Counted from the stretch's first letter, positions 1 to 11,207 are shown. The stretch is DNA of 22,663 bases from Saccoglossus kowalevskii (GCF_000003605.2 NW_003113463.1:94801-117463), one strand, 5' to 3'. Translations and numbers: made by a program. The notes: generated by a model from the letters alone, not told the origin.

Positions 1-227
1 CAATTGAATGTAAATTATAACGAACAGATAGAAAAAAGCCACGTTACATGTCGCATAAGCAAAATATAGCGTATACAAGTTACTACTACATGGGCAAATA
101 TACTGATAATATGCAAATAACACTGATATTGGTATCGTGGACAGATTTCTCGTTTATTTAAACAATCACTGATCATTGTAATACCGTCACATACAAAAAA
201 CAAATATATGTTCTTGGAACCTAAGAT
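1..227. other. AT-rich flank, nothing recognised
   Basis: No coding exon, RNA gene or named repeat is visible here. The one short reading frame on the minus strand has no family signature and no splice signals. Confidence 0.5.
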
Positions 228-478
228 AAAACATTACGTGAGACACCTGCCTAGCCACCGTGTCTACGCCCATGCTGTCAGAACGTGTACCATTTTGACT
301 TGTAATTTTCTACAATTGCTGAGGTAGTGTGATTAAGATAAAACGAGTTTCAAACCATACGATCAAACCACAACTGATTAAATTCACGCATCACTTCAAA
401 CACTGCAAACTGTTCATATTACATGTAAAAACATATTGTGGTAAGCAAATTGATATTCCTAAAAATTAGACCAACTTG
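228..478. repeat. Diverged direct repeat, copy A
   Basis: This stretch aligns by eye with 1072-1340 in the same orientation. Shared blocks in order include GAGACACCTG versus GAGTCTCCTG, GAGGTAGT, GTTTCAAA, ACAACTGATTAAATTC versus ACAACAGATTAAATTC, CTTCAAACAC versus TTTCAAACAC, and CATATTGTGGT versus GATATTGTGGT. Small insertions and deletions separate the blocks, so the copies are old. No ORF, tRNA-like box or tail is seen, so the family is unassigned. An interspersed repeat or a local duplication would both fit. Confidence 0.7.
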
Positions 479-895
479 ATAATGATGTGATACATTTTTC
501 AATTTAAATTTTATCGAAAACACCAATCAATTATATTTGAGATATGCCACGTGTCAGACATACAGATATAAAAAGCTTTCGAATTAGGTGAATAGATGGA
601 ATCATTATGAAATTCTAAACCGGGAACATAGTGCTAAAACCTATATTAAATGTCCTAAATATTTGTAAAAGAGCAGAAGTTGAGGAAAGACATACCTGTA
701 AGCAATAAGTAATTGAACCAAAAGTGCGAGCTCTAATTTGATGAACAGATAAAACTAACTTTGCATGTAATTTTACCAAACAATGTCATATACATATTGT
801 ATACATATATATCTATTATTGAGAAGGAATATTTTTTCCAAAACCTCTGGTTATATCGAATAACGAACAACTATCGCCTGCTATCATTTTTCACC

Positions 896-990
896 AATAA
901 ATGAATGAATGAATGAATGAATGAATGAATGAATGAATGAATGAATGAATGAATGAATGAATGGATGGATTGGTGGATGGATGGATGAAT
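896..990. repeat. (AATG)n microsatellite grading into (ATGG)n
   Basis: A near-perfect ATGAATGA tetranucleotide array is followed by a short GGAT/TGGA variant tail. It lies between the two copies of the direct repeat. Translations of its minus strand give low-complexity His/Ser/Ile repeats and are not genes. Confidence 0.97.
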
Positions 991-1071
991 TAATTGTAAG
1001 AACGGGCTCAAACAATACTTTGCAATACCGATACATACAGTGAACAAGTGTATATAATTGAAACTGAAAAT

Positions 1072-1340
1072 AACAACACAACGAATGAGTCTCCTGTATA
1101 GCAACTATAATCACGCTGTTACAGTGAGAACGTGTTTTAATTCAACTTTTCTAATATTGTCGAGGTAGTTTTCTTAAAATGCTTATACATAAGCTGATAC
1201 AACAAGTTTCAAATCACACGATCTGATCACAACAGATTAAATTCAAGAATCATTTCAAACACCGTGCGAATATCTGTATTGTTCTCGTTATATGTATACA
1301 GATATTGTGGTGAAATATTGAATAGCTTAAAAATTTGACT
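1072..1340. repeat. Diverged direct repeat, copy B
   Basis: This is the second copy of the element at 228-478, in the same orientation and about 850 bp downstream. It carries small insertions relative to copy A, for example before the GTTTCAAATC block and around the ATATCTGTATTG block. The edges are soft because both flanks are AT-rich. Confidence 0.7.
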
Positions 1341-1456
1341 TAAATTAAAAAATGACAAGTTAAAATAGAACCTCGCAAAAAACCTGTTGCTTCATCCCTT
1401 ACAATACCTATCTACTCCTGCCTTACAGCTGTAATATTTAACAATTCTCAACGAGC

Positions 1457-1647
<191 letters not shown>

Positions 1648-2629
1648 AATTCGCCAGAAGGTATTAAGTTAATGCAGCTTTCCTGCAGTATGATCAGTGT
1701 ATAGGGATTCACATTACTGTTATCATCATTATCATTTCTATAATGGCTGCCCTGGGCGGAAAGCTAATTTAGCGTTCTTAATGGAAGTGTCATATACTAT
1801 GCCACACAAAATGGCATATAATGAGTTCTCATACATTATTACAGATATGTATTTGTTATTTATTATCGTCTTAGATGAATTGGCCTCTGGAATAGTTCAT
1901 GCTTCGTGGAACACGTAATGCCATAGGCATTTAAATTACTTTTTTTATTGAGTAGTTATGCAATAGGCACATACTAGTAGTCACCTGTATGTCTCATACA
2001 CACATAATGCATGCATATTAATAAACGAATCACTACATGTACACGTCAGTTTGTTTCTGAATGTGGATGACCGAGCCATTCATCCAAAAAAGCATGCTCA
2101 CACGAATACCTGTCCGTGGTTCTAGAAAAAATATCACATATTGCTTTTGTTTTACTTTGGCCACTATATGTGACAACAACATGATGAAAACATTCATTAG
2201 GCACGCGCGCACCGCTGGTAAGAGGAGGATTTATTTCTGTACTGAGGTTTATGCAATTCAAATCAAATAAAAGTTGTGCTTTAAGGAGTAATTCTGCGTT
2301 CACTTGTCTGGTCTAACTTCGTCTTTCAATAAGTGGAGCGCCACTACTTTAAATTTCTGAATGCAAACTGCCAGTATGCAACTCAGAGATGTGGCGTTCA
2401 TTCTTCATTGCGAGCTCAAACAACATTACGCGAGAACAGTATTTCAAACATGAATACGCAACTGCGTATTGAATCACAAAACAACGCAGTGTCAATCTGA
2501 TTAAAATTTGGTGTGTTGTATGGCGTGAATTTAATTTTATATATTTCAACTATATGTTTTTATTAATTTGTAATTGTTTTTATTGTTATTACGAACATCT
2601 TATTTTGTTCTAATTTATTGCCACATACA
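1648..2629. other. Intergenic, no gene recognised
   Basis: Several 65-85 codon frames lie on both strands around 1700-2550. None has a recognisable domain or paired splice signals, and those at 2046-2303 overlap each other on opposite strands, as chance frames do. Confidence 0.45.
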
Positions 2630-2727
2630 TCTGAACCAATTCATATATAACGCGATTTCAACGAGATCCCCTCTGACTGGTTTAGTTAACGAATCACAGA
2701 AACAGGTCAATACTATACTCAAATAAA
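2630..2727 (+). promoter_or_regulatory. Putative core promoter and 5' leader of the exon at 2728
   Basis: A CCAAT pentamer (about 2635) is closely followed by a CATATATAACG TATA-like stretch (about 2642), some 80 bp before the ATG. The ATG lies in AAAATGGCGGAT, which also matches the YY1 motif AAATGGCGGC that sits over the start codon in many animal housekeeping genes with short leaders. The elements are seen in the sequence; the promoter function is inferred. Confidence 0.35.
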
Positions 2728-2774
2728 ATGGCGGATATTAGCGGTGAAAACGATCAGGAAAACACGCCTTTTCG
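2728..2774 (+). CDS. First coding exon of an unidentified + strand gene
   Basis: The exon reads MADISGENDQENTPF plus two bases of an Arg codon, then a consensus donor (CG|GTAAGT at 2775-2780). It is 47 nt long and ends in phase 2. The start context (A at -3, G at +4) is good, and Met-Ala with an acidic, polar N-terminus is typical of a soluble cytosolic or nuclear protein. No family can be named from 15 residues. Later exons are not certain: a phase-compatible acceptor exists at 8499, and the true continuation may lie beyond the window. A chance match of start context, open frame and a full GTAAGT donor is possible but not the simplest reading. Confidence 0.45.
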
Positions 2775-2780
2775 GTAAGT

Positions 2781-4165
2781 TTATCATTGTTAAATTCAAC
2801 GAAAATCATCTATGATCTTTATTATTATATTGTGGCTTAAGTGGTTCCTGTTTAGGTCGTAATTTTGCGTGGTGATTCCGGGAGTGATGATTTGTTTCCA
2901 CTTGTTCGACCAAACACTTTTTCCGGTCGCTTACTCTGAAGACGGGTAATGTTCTGTTGACGATCGGGCCAAAAGGTTTACGGTATTCAAGCCGTAGCTG
3001 CAAATAATTGGCTGACTTGGGTTGGAATAAAATATTTCTCCGTATTTTGAACACATCACAATTAATCTTTTTGGTTCTATATTGATCCGATATTCAGCGT
3101 TGACGCCGTACGTATGCCGGTGAACGTTATACAATTTAAATCTCTTCGGGTGAAATAAGTTTGGGATTTGATTATTCCTTATGATTTACTTATTTTATTG
3201 TTTCCACTCTAGTTAATTATGTTCATTGTTTGGAACTAACGTGCAGCAGGGAGTGTACACATTTGTTGGAAATGAAAAAAAAATAGTATTAAACAATTTT
3301 AAAATGCTGTTTTTTTTTTGTAATTAGTGAGCTGTATATGATTGCCCTTAGATAATTGCTCCTCTTAAAAGTATGAATCGCGAAAAACTGACACTTTCTC
3401 GCAGCTCATCTACACGTAATATCATCCTCGCCAATAACTGATAATTTTCTACGTGATGGTGGCGTGGAACATACAAACAATCAAGTCCGCAATAGTTGCA
3501 TTCAAAATAAATACCGAAGAAAATTGAAAACAAATATTTATATGTGTTGTATTGACAAGCCTCCATTAACAGAATACCCGAGTATCTAAACACCGTTTTC
3601 TTGCATTTTTCCTGGTCAACCTTTGATTGTTTTCAAAATGAAACCCACTCCAAGCAACACAATCCTTCCTTGTACATTGTAATTGTTAATATATAAGACA
3701 ACCAGCTGTGATTGGCTGTAGCTTACACGAGATTTGAACGGGATTTGTGTAGACATTGGGTTAGATCTTTCGTGAATACCAAAACTCTTAAAAAACTACC
3801 AGCAAATAAATAATAAAATAAAGTAAAAGAAAATGTATAATAAAACTGAATAATACTTATACACATATTTAAATAAAAATAAAGTCTAAACTAGGATCTT
3901 ATTTAATAAGCAGACTGTGTTACGTGTCCGTGAACCCGGTCCTACGGCATACTGCATATACTGTATCTTGTTTTGAAATATGTAAGCGCCCTCCACTCTG
4001 TATATCTCGAATTATTAAAACTCCGGTCATTGCAAATTATTGCTAAGATGGATTGTCCGCCCCTTAACATCATCTTAATACATTAATAAGAAATTTAGCA
4101 TAGTCAACAGACAACGTTTTGAAATAAAATAGTAAACCATAACCCCACTAAACTTGCAGTCGAAC
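2781..4165. other. Likely intron or intergenic DNA, no feature recognised
   Basis: Low-complexity A and T runs (3278-3320, 3800-3900) and short overlapping frames only. The minus-strand frames at 2806-3134 and 3348-3593 show no domain or paired splice sites. Confidence 0.45.
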
Positions 4166-4330
4166 TGGTATTCTTTTGGAAGATAATATAAGGTTATAAC
4201 GAAGATACCTCAATGTATACACGAAGACAGTACAGCGGCAGTATCGGGTCGATGCGACAGCGTACTCTCTGACTGCATATATTGAGGTATCCTCGTAATA
4301 ACCTTATCATTATACATCTTTTCCTACCAA
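4166..4330. repeat. Hairpin-type inverted repeat, MITE-like
   Basis: The left arm (4166-4219) and right arm (4277-4330) are reverse complements with few mismatches. GATACCTCAAT on the left pairs with ATTGAGGTATC on the right, AAGGTTAT with ATAACCTT, and the outer TGGTATTCTTTTGGAAGAT pairs imperfectly. The 57-bp centre is more GC-rich. There is no ORF. The shape fits a short non-autonomous DNA transposon or foldback remnant; the family is unknown and no convincing target-site duplication is seen. Confidence 0.7.
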
Positions 4331-6150
4331 GGATACATCATGGGAATGCCAAAATCTAAAAAGTTCAGAACAGAATCTGCGAACTTCTTTGTGTGGAGTC
4401 CATGTTTGTTTTTATTATTAGAGGACGCTTACGCGCGTAATCATTCCATATTTGGAATTCGCATTTCCCAATATGGTAGGATGAAAATACCCCGTTAAAT
4501 ACTGCCAAATTACGGCACGCTGTAACTTATGACGTTACGGTGACAGATGTATAATAATGTCGTTTATATCAATGGCTTTGGAGTAGCGTTTGTCACGTTA
4601 TTTTCTATTATGATTGACTCCATGGAAGTGAGTGATACTGTCACGTGAATGTTCGGTTGCCAGTTCATATCAACCTTTATTTTAAATCAAATGGGTATGA
4701 TATGATTCGTTGAGTGGGAAATGGTCTCATTTGATTTCTGATAAAATCTTTTGACGTCAAGTTAGTTGACCTTTGCTGACCTGAACATTTACCGTATTTA
4801 TTATGTGTACGCGTTATAACAGTGAAGCCATTTGCACGCCCATATATTCTCCGAATGAACAATACTTCGGTTAGTGCGTTCGAACTAGTCATGAATATTG
4901 TTTGTATCATGGAATTAGCAACTTCATTTGCATATTTCGCTGTCAACGACTAATTACGTTTATCGAAACATTATTTTGACTGTGCTGCAGTCTGTTTATC
5001 AACATATTGCTTATCGTACATTATTAGTATGCACAAAAGATTCCAACAACATGATTTGTAGTGATGTTTGTCACGTGGGAAATACTGTCTCAAATGCATG
5101 ACCAGCGAGAAAGTGTACGTAATTAGAATATCTGTATAGTCATCACTTTGTGGTTGTTTTGCTGTGATCCAACCCATAATTATAAGAAACGACACAGACG
5201 GCTTTACATGGAAAGTATATACAGCTTATTTAAAATAGCTGGGCCGTTTAGTTTGTACCCAGTTACTGATATACAAAACCCATTCCCGCATATAAACAAC
5301 ACACTGACAATATTACACATAGGACGTGCTGCACTGTTCAACTAATTAAGATAAATGATAACAAAGTAGACGTTTATAGAATTTACATAAACACGCATGA
5401 CAATGTTGAATACACGATGGAAACTGAATTATAGTGCTAGAAAATAGTGCTGAAATATGTCAAAAGAGATTTGATTGTTGTCGTTATACGAGGGTTTGGT
5501 AGTCACAAACTGCCAACTTTGATTAAAAAAACCAAAGCAATGAGGTGGGTCACTGGTGGATCTTAAAGTATAGGCATATTTTCTTGTTTGCCATCTTTCT
5601 GTAAAACGAATGCTTGAAAATTGACATATTCAGCATAAAAATATAAACAAACGCGAGTCTTTTTCTGTGACAATGTTTGCCTACTCGTTTAAACATTGCA
5701 AATATTTGTATCAGTGTTCAAACGACCATTAATATCATCGGTGTGGCATGTGCAGCGCACACAAACCAGTAATTCCAGTGTATATTTAGGTTGTTTGGCA
5801 AGTTTTCTGGGATTTTGTACACGCCCTGAAGAAACCCCGAAACGAAACCGCGTGATATAGCTTTGTAGTATAGAACTCTATTAATTTCCCTCCACTCAGT
5901 TTGAAACTAATGTGTAGTGTTGTTTACTACCAGTAACATCTGAGCGAAGCAAAACGATGACCGGCATAGTCACAAAGTGGTGGTTACAGTGAGTGGAAAG
6001 CAATAATATCATGAATTTTTCCCCTGCATGGTGTTTACAATAGTGCAATAGTAATGTGATCAACTCAACAGTTTATTGACGTCAGCATTACAGTAACTTC
6101 ATGCAGAATCAGTACAACCCGAACCCCAACCGTGGAACTACACGTGTAGC
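4331..6150. other. No gene recognised
   Basis: The short frames at 4677-5345 lie on opposite strands over each other and match nothing I know. A possible small exon, ATGACCGGCATAGTC near 5957 with an ACA|GTGAGT donor near 5990, is noted but has no other support. GAAACGAAACCGCG near 5840 resembles the core of the inverted repeat at 6151-6512 and may be a fragment of it. Confidence 0.4.
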
Positions 6151-6512
6151 CGCGTGAATGAAAGCAAGGGGTAATGCAAATGAACTCGCTCGGCTTAGTC
6201 TTTTCCACGAAACGAAGCGAAACCCTAACCTTAAATGTTTGAACTACTTCAAACATCACCACGTCACAGAAATAAATTTTTCGAGAATATTTAGTTTCCA
6301 CTTCTTTTCCGCCTACTTTGCAGCTCGATTCATTTGTGCTGACATGACGTGGCAGCCATTTTGGAATTGTTGAACACTGATGGCGCTATTCATGTCGTGT
6401 TTCACAGTGTGAAATTTTCTCAGATATTATTAGGCCAATGAAAAAAAAATGCGGGTTAGGGTTTTGTTTCGTTTCGTGGAAAAAACTATGCCAACTCGCT
6501 CCCATTCACTCT
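6151..6512. repeat. Inverted repeat with AACCCTAACC-ended arms, MITE-like
   Basis: The left arm (6151-6230) and right arm (6453-6512) pair as reverse complements. The shared core is TTTTCCACGAAACGAA, then R-C-R, then AAACCCTAACC, with an outer GTGAATG block. The left arm holds about 20 extra bases near 6170. The spacer is 222 bp and noncoding. The AACCCTAACC end looks telomere-like but occurs once per arm, so it is more likely part of the terminal repeat of a non-autonomous transposon than an interstitial telomere. Confidence 0.7.
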
Positions 6513-8498
6513 AAAAATATATACGCCCTGACTATTGACGGGGAGAGGTAGAAACCAGAGTGTACATATATGTATGCCCAGGTTAAGGTAAATGTATAAA
6601 CTCATACTGTTTTTTTATGAAACTAAAGCTGCAAGTGTATACCGAATCTCGGATCGAACATACCTGAGCTCCGTGCCTGGCTGACACATGGCAACAGATT
6701 TAAAATGAAAACACAAATATTGTTTCATTATTGTAACCATTGCGCACTGCTTATGATGAAACAATCATATTATTATTATTATTATTGATACTTTCAACTC
6801 ACTGAACCATTATCGGTGACTACACTGAGTAGTCGTTTCTCTCCGCTCAGGTGTTACAAAGAGTATATAAGGACGAACGAACGGCCAAGCTAATTTGTAT
6901 ATTGTTCCTAGTGGTGCACATGTGTTCAGTTAATATTTGTCGATGTCAATAAGAATTGAAATTCAAAAACTAAATTCCGATTCCATATGCTTTTTGTGAC
7001 GTCAGATATTCAACATAGTCACTGCATACCCGGGTCCAGTACACGCTATGTTATGTTGTTGGCGAGGTGCAGTTAAATATGCGCTATGTGTTCGTCAGAA
7101 TGATTCTGAGGTTGGCTGTAAGCGTATTTTTTCTTGCCGCGTTTAAGTAGTCCACCAAACCCAGACTTAACTACCCATTCCACTATTAGACTCGGAACAC
7201 GTTAAGATTGACAGTCTCCTGGTTAATTTGTGAAGAGAGGGAGGCTGTAAATTTGGAAAGAAAAAAAATATGCGATTTGGGTAGCAACGATCACATTAGA
7301 CCACCTATCTTTATAATCTTCTGCTTCACATGAGTGAATGCACAAGCACGTCAGTTACACACGAATGGTGATTGTGCTCTCGATATAATCTTTGAACCAC
7401 AACATCATCCAATTTGAATGTTCATTAGAAACGTCACCGTTATGTAAAGGTTATTCGTTTTACACAAACTATTCGTCCGTAACAATTAGATATTAAGCGT
7501 CATTTGCAGCTAATCCCGGGCATAATATATGTTATGATTGCGTGAATCCTAATATTTATATTTTTGTTATTTTGATAATTCATAATACTAGGATATAAAC
7601 CAGTCGGTTTTCGGGAATATCATCAACTTGTAGCAAGCATATAATTACATCTAGAACTCCCGCTGCGTGTGGTTGCTGCTCGACACTGAGCGTTAACAAA
7701 CCAATTATAACACTGACAATGTACGTAGAAACATCATACAAAATATATTGTTTGCTGTCCCTTTGGCGTAACTGGATTTGTTTATAGCTCCACTTTAGAA
7801 TAATACCGGACATTTTAATAGAAACTGGGTGGAGTGATTTTATAATTGCTAATATTTTATACGAAACCATCAATGTTTGGATATGTATATTACGTGGAAT
7901 GTCGAAAGCTTAAATATTATTAAATATAAAAAGACAAAAAAATATATTTGTTAATATTGTTGTTCGATACACCATATTGTTTTATACCAAATCGGATCCT
8001 GATTTATCATGAACTAATAATATTGGCGTTCGTAGGACACAACAGTATTCACTAGATGAACAGATGCACGTCAATTGATTGTTATTTCATGCACCAGCCT
8101 GGCCTGTCCACATGCATAATAACGAATGTTATTGTTTCATCAAACAAAAACATCACATGTGTGTTATGATGTCATGATAACCCAATGTATTCATTCACAT
8201 AAAATATCAAAAATAATATTAGAAATAACGTTCTTTCATCAATTTCCTGTAAAGCGGTACATTCGTCGCGTTTGAAAGATCATCTTGCCTGTAATCCAAT
8301 TTAATTTATCAATCTAATATATAATGCTGCACACATTTGCATGTCATACATGTACATGTATTTTGTTCAACCATGAGAAAACTACTGTAAAAAATCATGC
8401 AATGGTTAATTTGAAGGGGAATACATTATTAATATTCATATAGACAGATACTCATGGTGCAATTGGTCAGCGTTCCTCCACAAACTAATTATTTTCAG
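6513..8498. other. No gene recognised; weak TATA-like site near 6864
   Basis: TATATAAGG at 6864-6872 on + could be a TATA box, but only a 10-codon frame follows it. An (ATT)n run sits at 6768-6786. The 97-codon minus-strand frame at 7580-7873 has some hydrophobic stretches but no motif and no splice partner. The rest is AT-rich and uninformative. Confidence 0.4.
6768..6786. repeat. (ATT)n microsatellite
   Basis: Six uninterrupted ATT units. Confidence 0.9.
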
Positions 8499-8580
8499 AG
8501 TAGAACAATTCTGCCTGAAGCACCGTTCTGTATCGGCGCCGTATGGTCTTTCAATATGTTTACTGTTTTTTCGCATGTAA
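8499..8580 (+). CDS. Candidate terminal exon, phase-compatible with 2728-2774
   Basis: A fair acceptor (CTAATTATTTTCAG, ending at 8498) opens a stretch that is less AT-rich than its surroundings. Joined to the phase-2 end of the exon at 2728-2774, it completes the Arg codon and reads VEQFCLKHRSVSAPYGLS, then eight more mostly hydrophobic residues and a TAA, giving a 42-residue product. In a different phase the same stretch is open for 34 codons and ends in TGA, so the frame is not settled. No polyadenylation signal stands out nearby. It may be chance. Confidence 0.15.
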
Positions 8581-9942
8581 TCCGCGCTGTCGAAGAAAAA
8601 TGAACTTCGTCAATCTAAAAACCGAATCAGAGATTCGTTCCCGAAAGCCTCCTTGAAGTTTACTCCGTGATTCTTTTGGGTTTTTTTCTACCAATATGCT
8701 GAATCATCACTCATATGAAACTTCTATAAGTTAACACTTTCATATCTCATCTTTTACCCACTCAGCAAAGTCTTTTTAAAATTTGACGTTTAGCGTATCT
8801 TATCTGAAACCTTGCATATTTCATTTATGTGTTATCACTCATATTTCATTGTCTCGTGGGAACACGCACTAACCTAATATCGCATTAGTAGATTAATTCA
8901 ATGTTATTTAATTGCGTACATATCAGCATCAATCAGAGAATTGAATCATGAAAGCAAATGTATTTATTTATCTTAAAAATAATTTATTCAAAATCTAGCA
9001 TTTCTATTCCATGCAGAGTCAAGCTTACTAACAGATTAATTTGTTAAATTTTATTAAATAATTTATAATATTGAACGCAACGTCAATTTGAAACACCATT
9101 TGAAAATAATGACTAAAACTGATTAAATTCGTCATTTCAATCTCTACAATAATACAATTTTTATGTGTTGAATATATATACATATATGGTTATTAGGAAA
9201 ATATTTAATAACTGTGGTCAGTCAAATGTATTACTAAGCTTAATGAACATATAATTCTCGGTGAATTAACTAAATCGATTTTTTATTTCAAAAAATTATA
9301 CAATTTCACGATTTGTTTAAATATTTTTGAATATGCAGAGATGTTGACATCATATTGAAATCAAATACAAAAGATATAGTGAAAATGTGTCAATAATCCA
9401 ATAAGTTTGCATTTTATGTATCTCAATGTGGTGGCTACTTAAAAATATTCAGGTAATTAAATTCTATTTTTAAACAGGTCCGAACCTCCATAAGCACATA
9501 AGCCCTTCACAATATACGGGCGATCGAAGCTGCTGTGACTATGTAGATTCTGTGTTGTTTAAAATAACAAAAAACAGCCGGACCTTGAATTAAGATTTGT
9601 GTTTCCAAACAAACGCATTATTATTAATCCCGGCGATGGATGGACTCGGGGACATTAGAACGAGTTTTGTAGTCAGGATTGCATCAATGAGTTGAAAAGT
9701 TCACCAGACGTTTAGAATCTCTAATGTCCGGTTATCAACGAACGACCAGAAACCTGTTTGTAACAATACTGATTATATCATGACTGTACATTAACAAATG
9801 TATTCGAATTTCAACATCAACAGTTTGCTATAACGATGACGAATTTGTGACCAAAAATAATGTTATGTCGTCCTGGTACCGGGTACTGCTTAATGGGTTC
9901 AAGCAAGCATATTACAGTTGGCGTCTCGCATTGTTTTTGAGG
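8581..9942. other. Very AT-rich, no gene recognised
   Basis: Long A/T-rich stretches, especially 8930-9450. If the receptor at 10515 continues leftward, this is part of its first intron. I looked on the minus strand for the expected second exon (TM3 end with a DRY-type motif) and did not find one. Confidence 0.45.
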
Positions 9943-9949
9943 TATAAAA
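9943..9949 (+). promoter_or_regulatory. TATA box, + strand, inside receptor intron 1
   Basis: TATAAAA lies in the context GAGGTATAAAAACCCC, a textbook TATA box with GC-rich flanks. A start site would fall near 9972. The first ATG downstream (10060) opens only 17 codons (MATVILCYNDTAWGNIL). Transcription from here would run antisense into receptor exon 1, so a noncoding antisense RNA is one possibility. The element is seen; its use is inferred. Confidence 0.35.
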
Positions 9950-10149
9950 ACCCCAGAGGGTGGTCAACCAACAGACAACTAACCTATAGCGCTATTTAAG
10001 ATATACTCCAAACAGGAAAATTTCTTGTATACATCTTATTGGTTCCGATACTTAACGGAATGGCTACGGTAATTTTGTGCTACAATGATACGGCCTGGGG
10101 GAACATTTTGTAAGGTATTACAGGAATCAAAAGCAAACAAGAATCCTAC

Positions 10150-10515
10150 CTGTTGCAGGGATACAACAATGGGACACATTGCTTCCCCGAATATCCAATG
10201 TCCTTTCATGATTGTAGGTAAGGTGAATGGCATACAAAAGATCGCCATCGTCAAATCAGCCAAAGCCAAGTTAATCAAGAAAATGTTCAAATCTGTCCAT
10301 GTTCGGGTACCTAGGGTTAACACACAGATGACAAGTACATTTCCGATCACGGCCAATATCATGCTTAGAACGAATCCGGTCATTAGGAAGAGTTGTTCCG
10401 TGGCAGGAATGGCTAAATCATCGGCTGTGTAAACCACTGGATAGTCTGTGATATTGAAGTTGTGTCTCAAATATTCCATCAATTGTTGCATGTCGTAATG
10501 TGCGTAATCGTACAT
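10150..10515 (-). CDS. Exon 1 of a rhodopsin-class (class A) neuropeptide-type GPCR
   Basis: 122 codons from ATG to a CAG|GTAGGA donor (intron starts at 10149), ending in phase 0. An in-frame TAG lies four codons before the ATG, so the start is firm. The extracellular N-terminus has an N-glycosylation site at N21 (NIT). TM1 spans about 43-68 with GNxLV and N59 at position 1.50. TM2 spans about 76-102 with LALAD and D87 at 2.50, followed by CMPFTLP. ECL1 carries the conserved Trp (W107, HWIFGEAMC), and C114 at 3.25 forms the usual disulphide. The exon stops in early TM3 (SLQQ). Such receptors sit in the plasma membrane and signal through G proteins. The CMPFTLP and WIFG motifs are typical of peptide receptors (NPY, tachykinin and luqin/RYamide relatives); the ligand cannot be assigned. 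TM3-TM7 are not in view, so the gene is partial here. Confidence 0.93.
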
Positions 10516-10680
10516 TGTGGATTCCTATGTAATATTAGCTGTGGGCAGGGCAAAATACGATGCACAGTAGAGCTGCAAGACACACGTCATGTGTTATGTT
10601 TTAACAAGAACGTTGTTTCCCTTTAACAGCATGGGCGATTCCACTAAGTTCAGGGGTGCAGTATGCTCTACCAGTATATA
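10516..10680 (-). promoter_or_regulatory. Putative promoter and 5' UTR of the receptor
   Basis: On the minus strand a TATATA (10675-10680) lies 160 bp before the ATG, which would place a start near 10645. The leader holds CATGACGTGTG, a CRE-like TGACGT core. It also contains two AG sites after pyrimidine-rich stretches (TGTCTTGCAG and CTGCCCACAG), so a further upstream noncoding exon is possible. Confidence 0.35.
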
Positions 10681-10689
10681 ACCTTGTTT

Positions 10690-11160
10690 CGTTTATATTT
10701 TATTGTGAAGAAGGCGGGACTTGTTTTAAACTGTTTTAAAATTGAGATGGAATAAATATTATCTTAAATTGTTTGCGTATATTTAAATTATCCCATTTTA
10801 TGTTCTCACTTGGTGCACATGGAATATCGTGCTAGGTCAAGCAACTGACAAGAACAAGAAAATATTACCGTTAATTAAATTCCCAGTACGAACTGCTTGA
10901 TTCTATGAATACATAATGAATGTGACCCATTAAAGAGATAATTAATCTATTGGGAAATTAAGATACATATCAAACATTGCTTTATTCGCTAATATACCAG
11001 CCTTGTTGTATCGGTATACTACCGGGTCTACGTCCACAACATACTACGTACATCGTTTAATTATTGTTTGAATCATTTTGTTTTAGTTTAGTTAAAATAA
11101 ATACAATTGCATCATACAATTAAATGTACATGAACAAATTCTGGAACTCAAGAAGAAATA
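10690..11160. other. Intergenic, nothing recognised
   Basis: AT-rich sequence without repeats, exons or RNA genes that I can support. Confidence 0.45.
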
Positions 11161-11162
11161 AA

Positions 11163-11166
<4 letters not shown>

Positions 11167-11204
<38 letters not shown>
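11167..11204. repeat. (AT)19 microsatellite
   Basis: A pure AT dinucleotide tract. It lies about 85 bp beyond the stop codon of the retrotransposon remnant on the minus strand, where such an element would have its 3' tail. Some non-LTR elements end in simple repeats rather than poly(A), so it may mark the original 3' end. Confidence 0.95.

Positions 11205-11207
<3 letters not shown>

Noticed and set aside
320-328. TGAGGTAGT, the let-7 seed
   Set aside because: It lies in the direct repeat, is not kept in the second copy, and has no hairpin.
871-1114. 77-codon minus-strand frames with Ser/Ile/His repeats
   Set aside because: They are translations of the (AATG)n microsatellite.
6221-6230. AACCCTAACC as interstitial telomere
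   Set aside because: It occurs once per arm and is embedded in an inverted repeat, not in a tandem array.
6065-6301. 78-codon minus-strand frame
   Set aside because: It runs through the left arm of an inverted repeat and shows no domain.
7580-7873. 97-codon minus-strand frame, considered as a receptor TM exon
   Set aside because: No DRY, CWxP or NPxxY-type motif and no splice sites in the right phase.
10085-10432. 115-codon + strand frame
   Set aside because: It is the antisense shadow of receptor exon 1.
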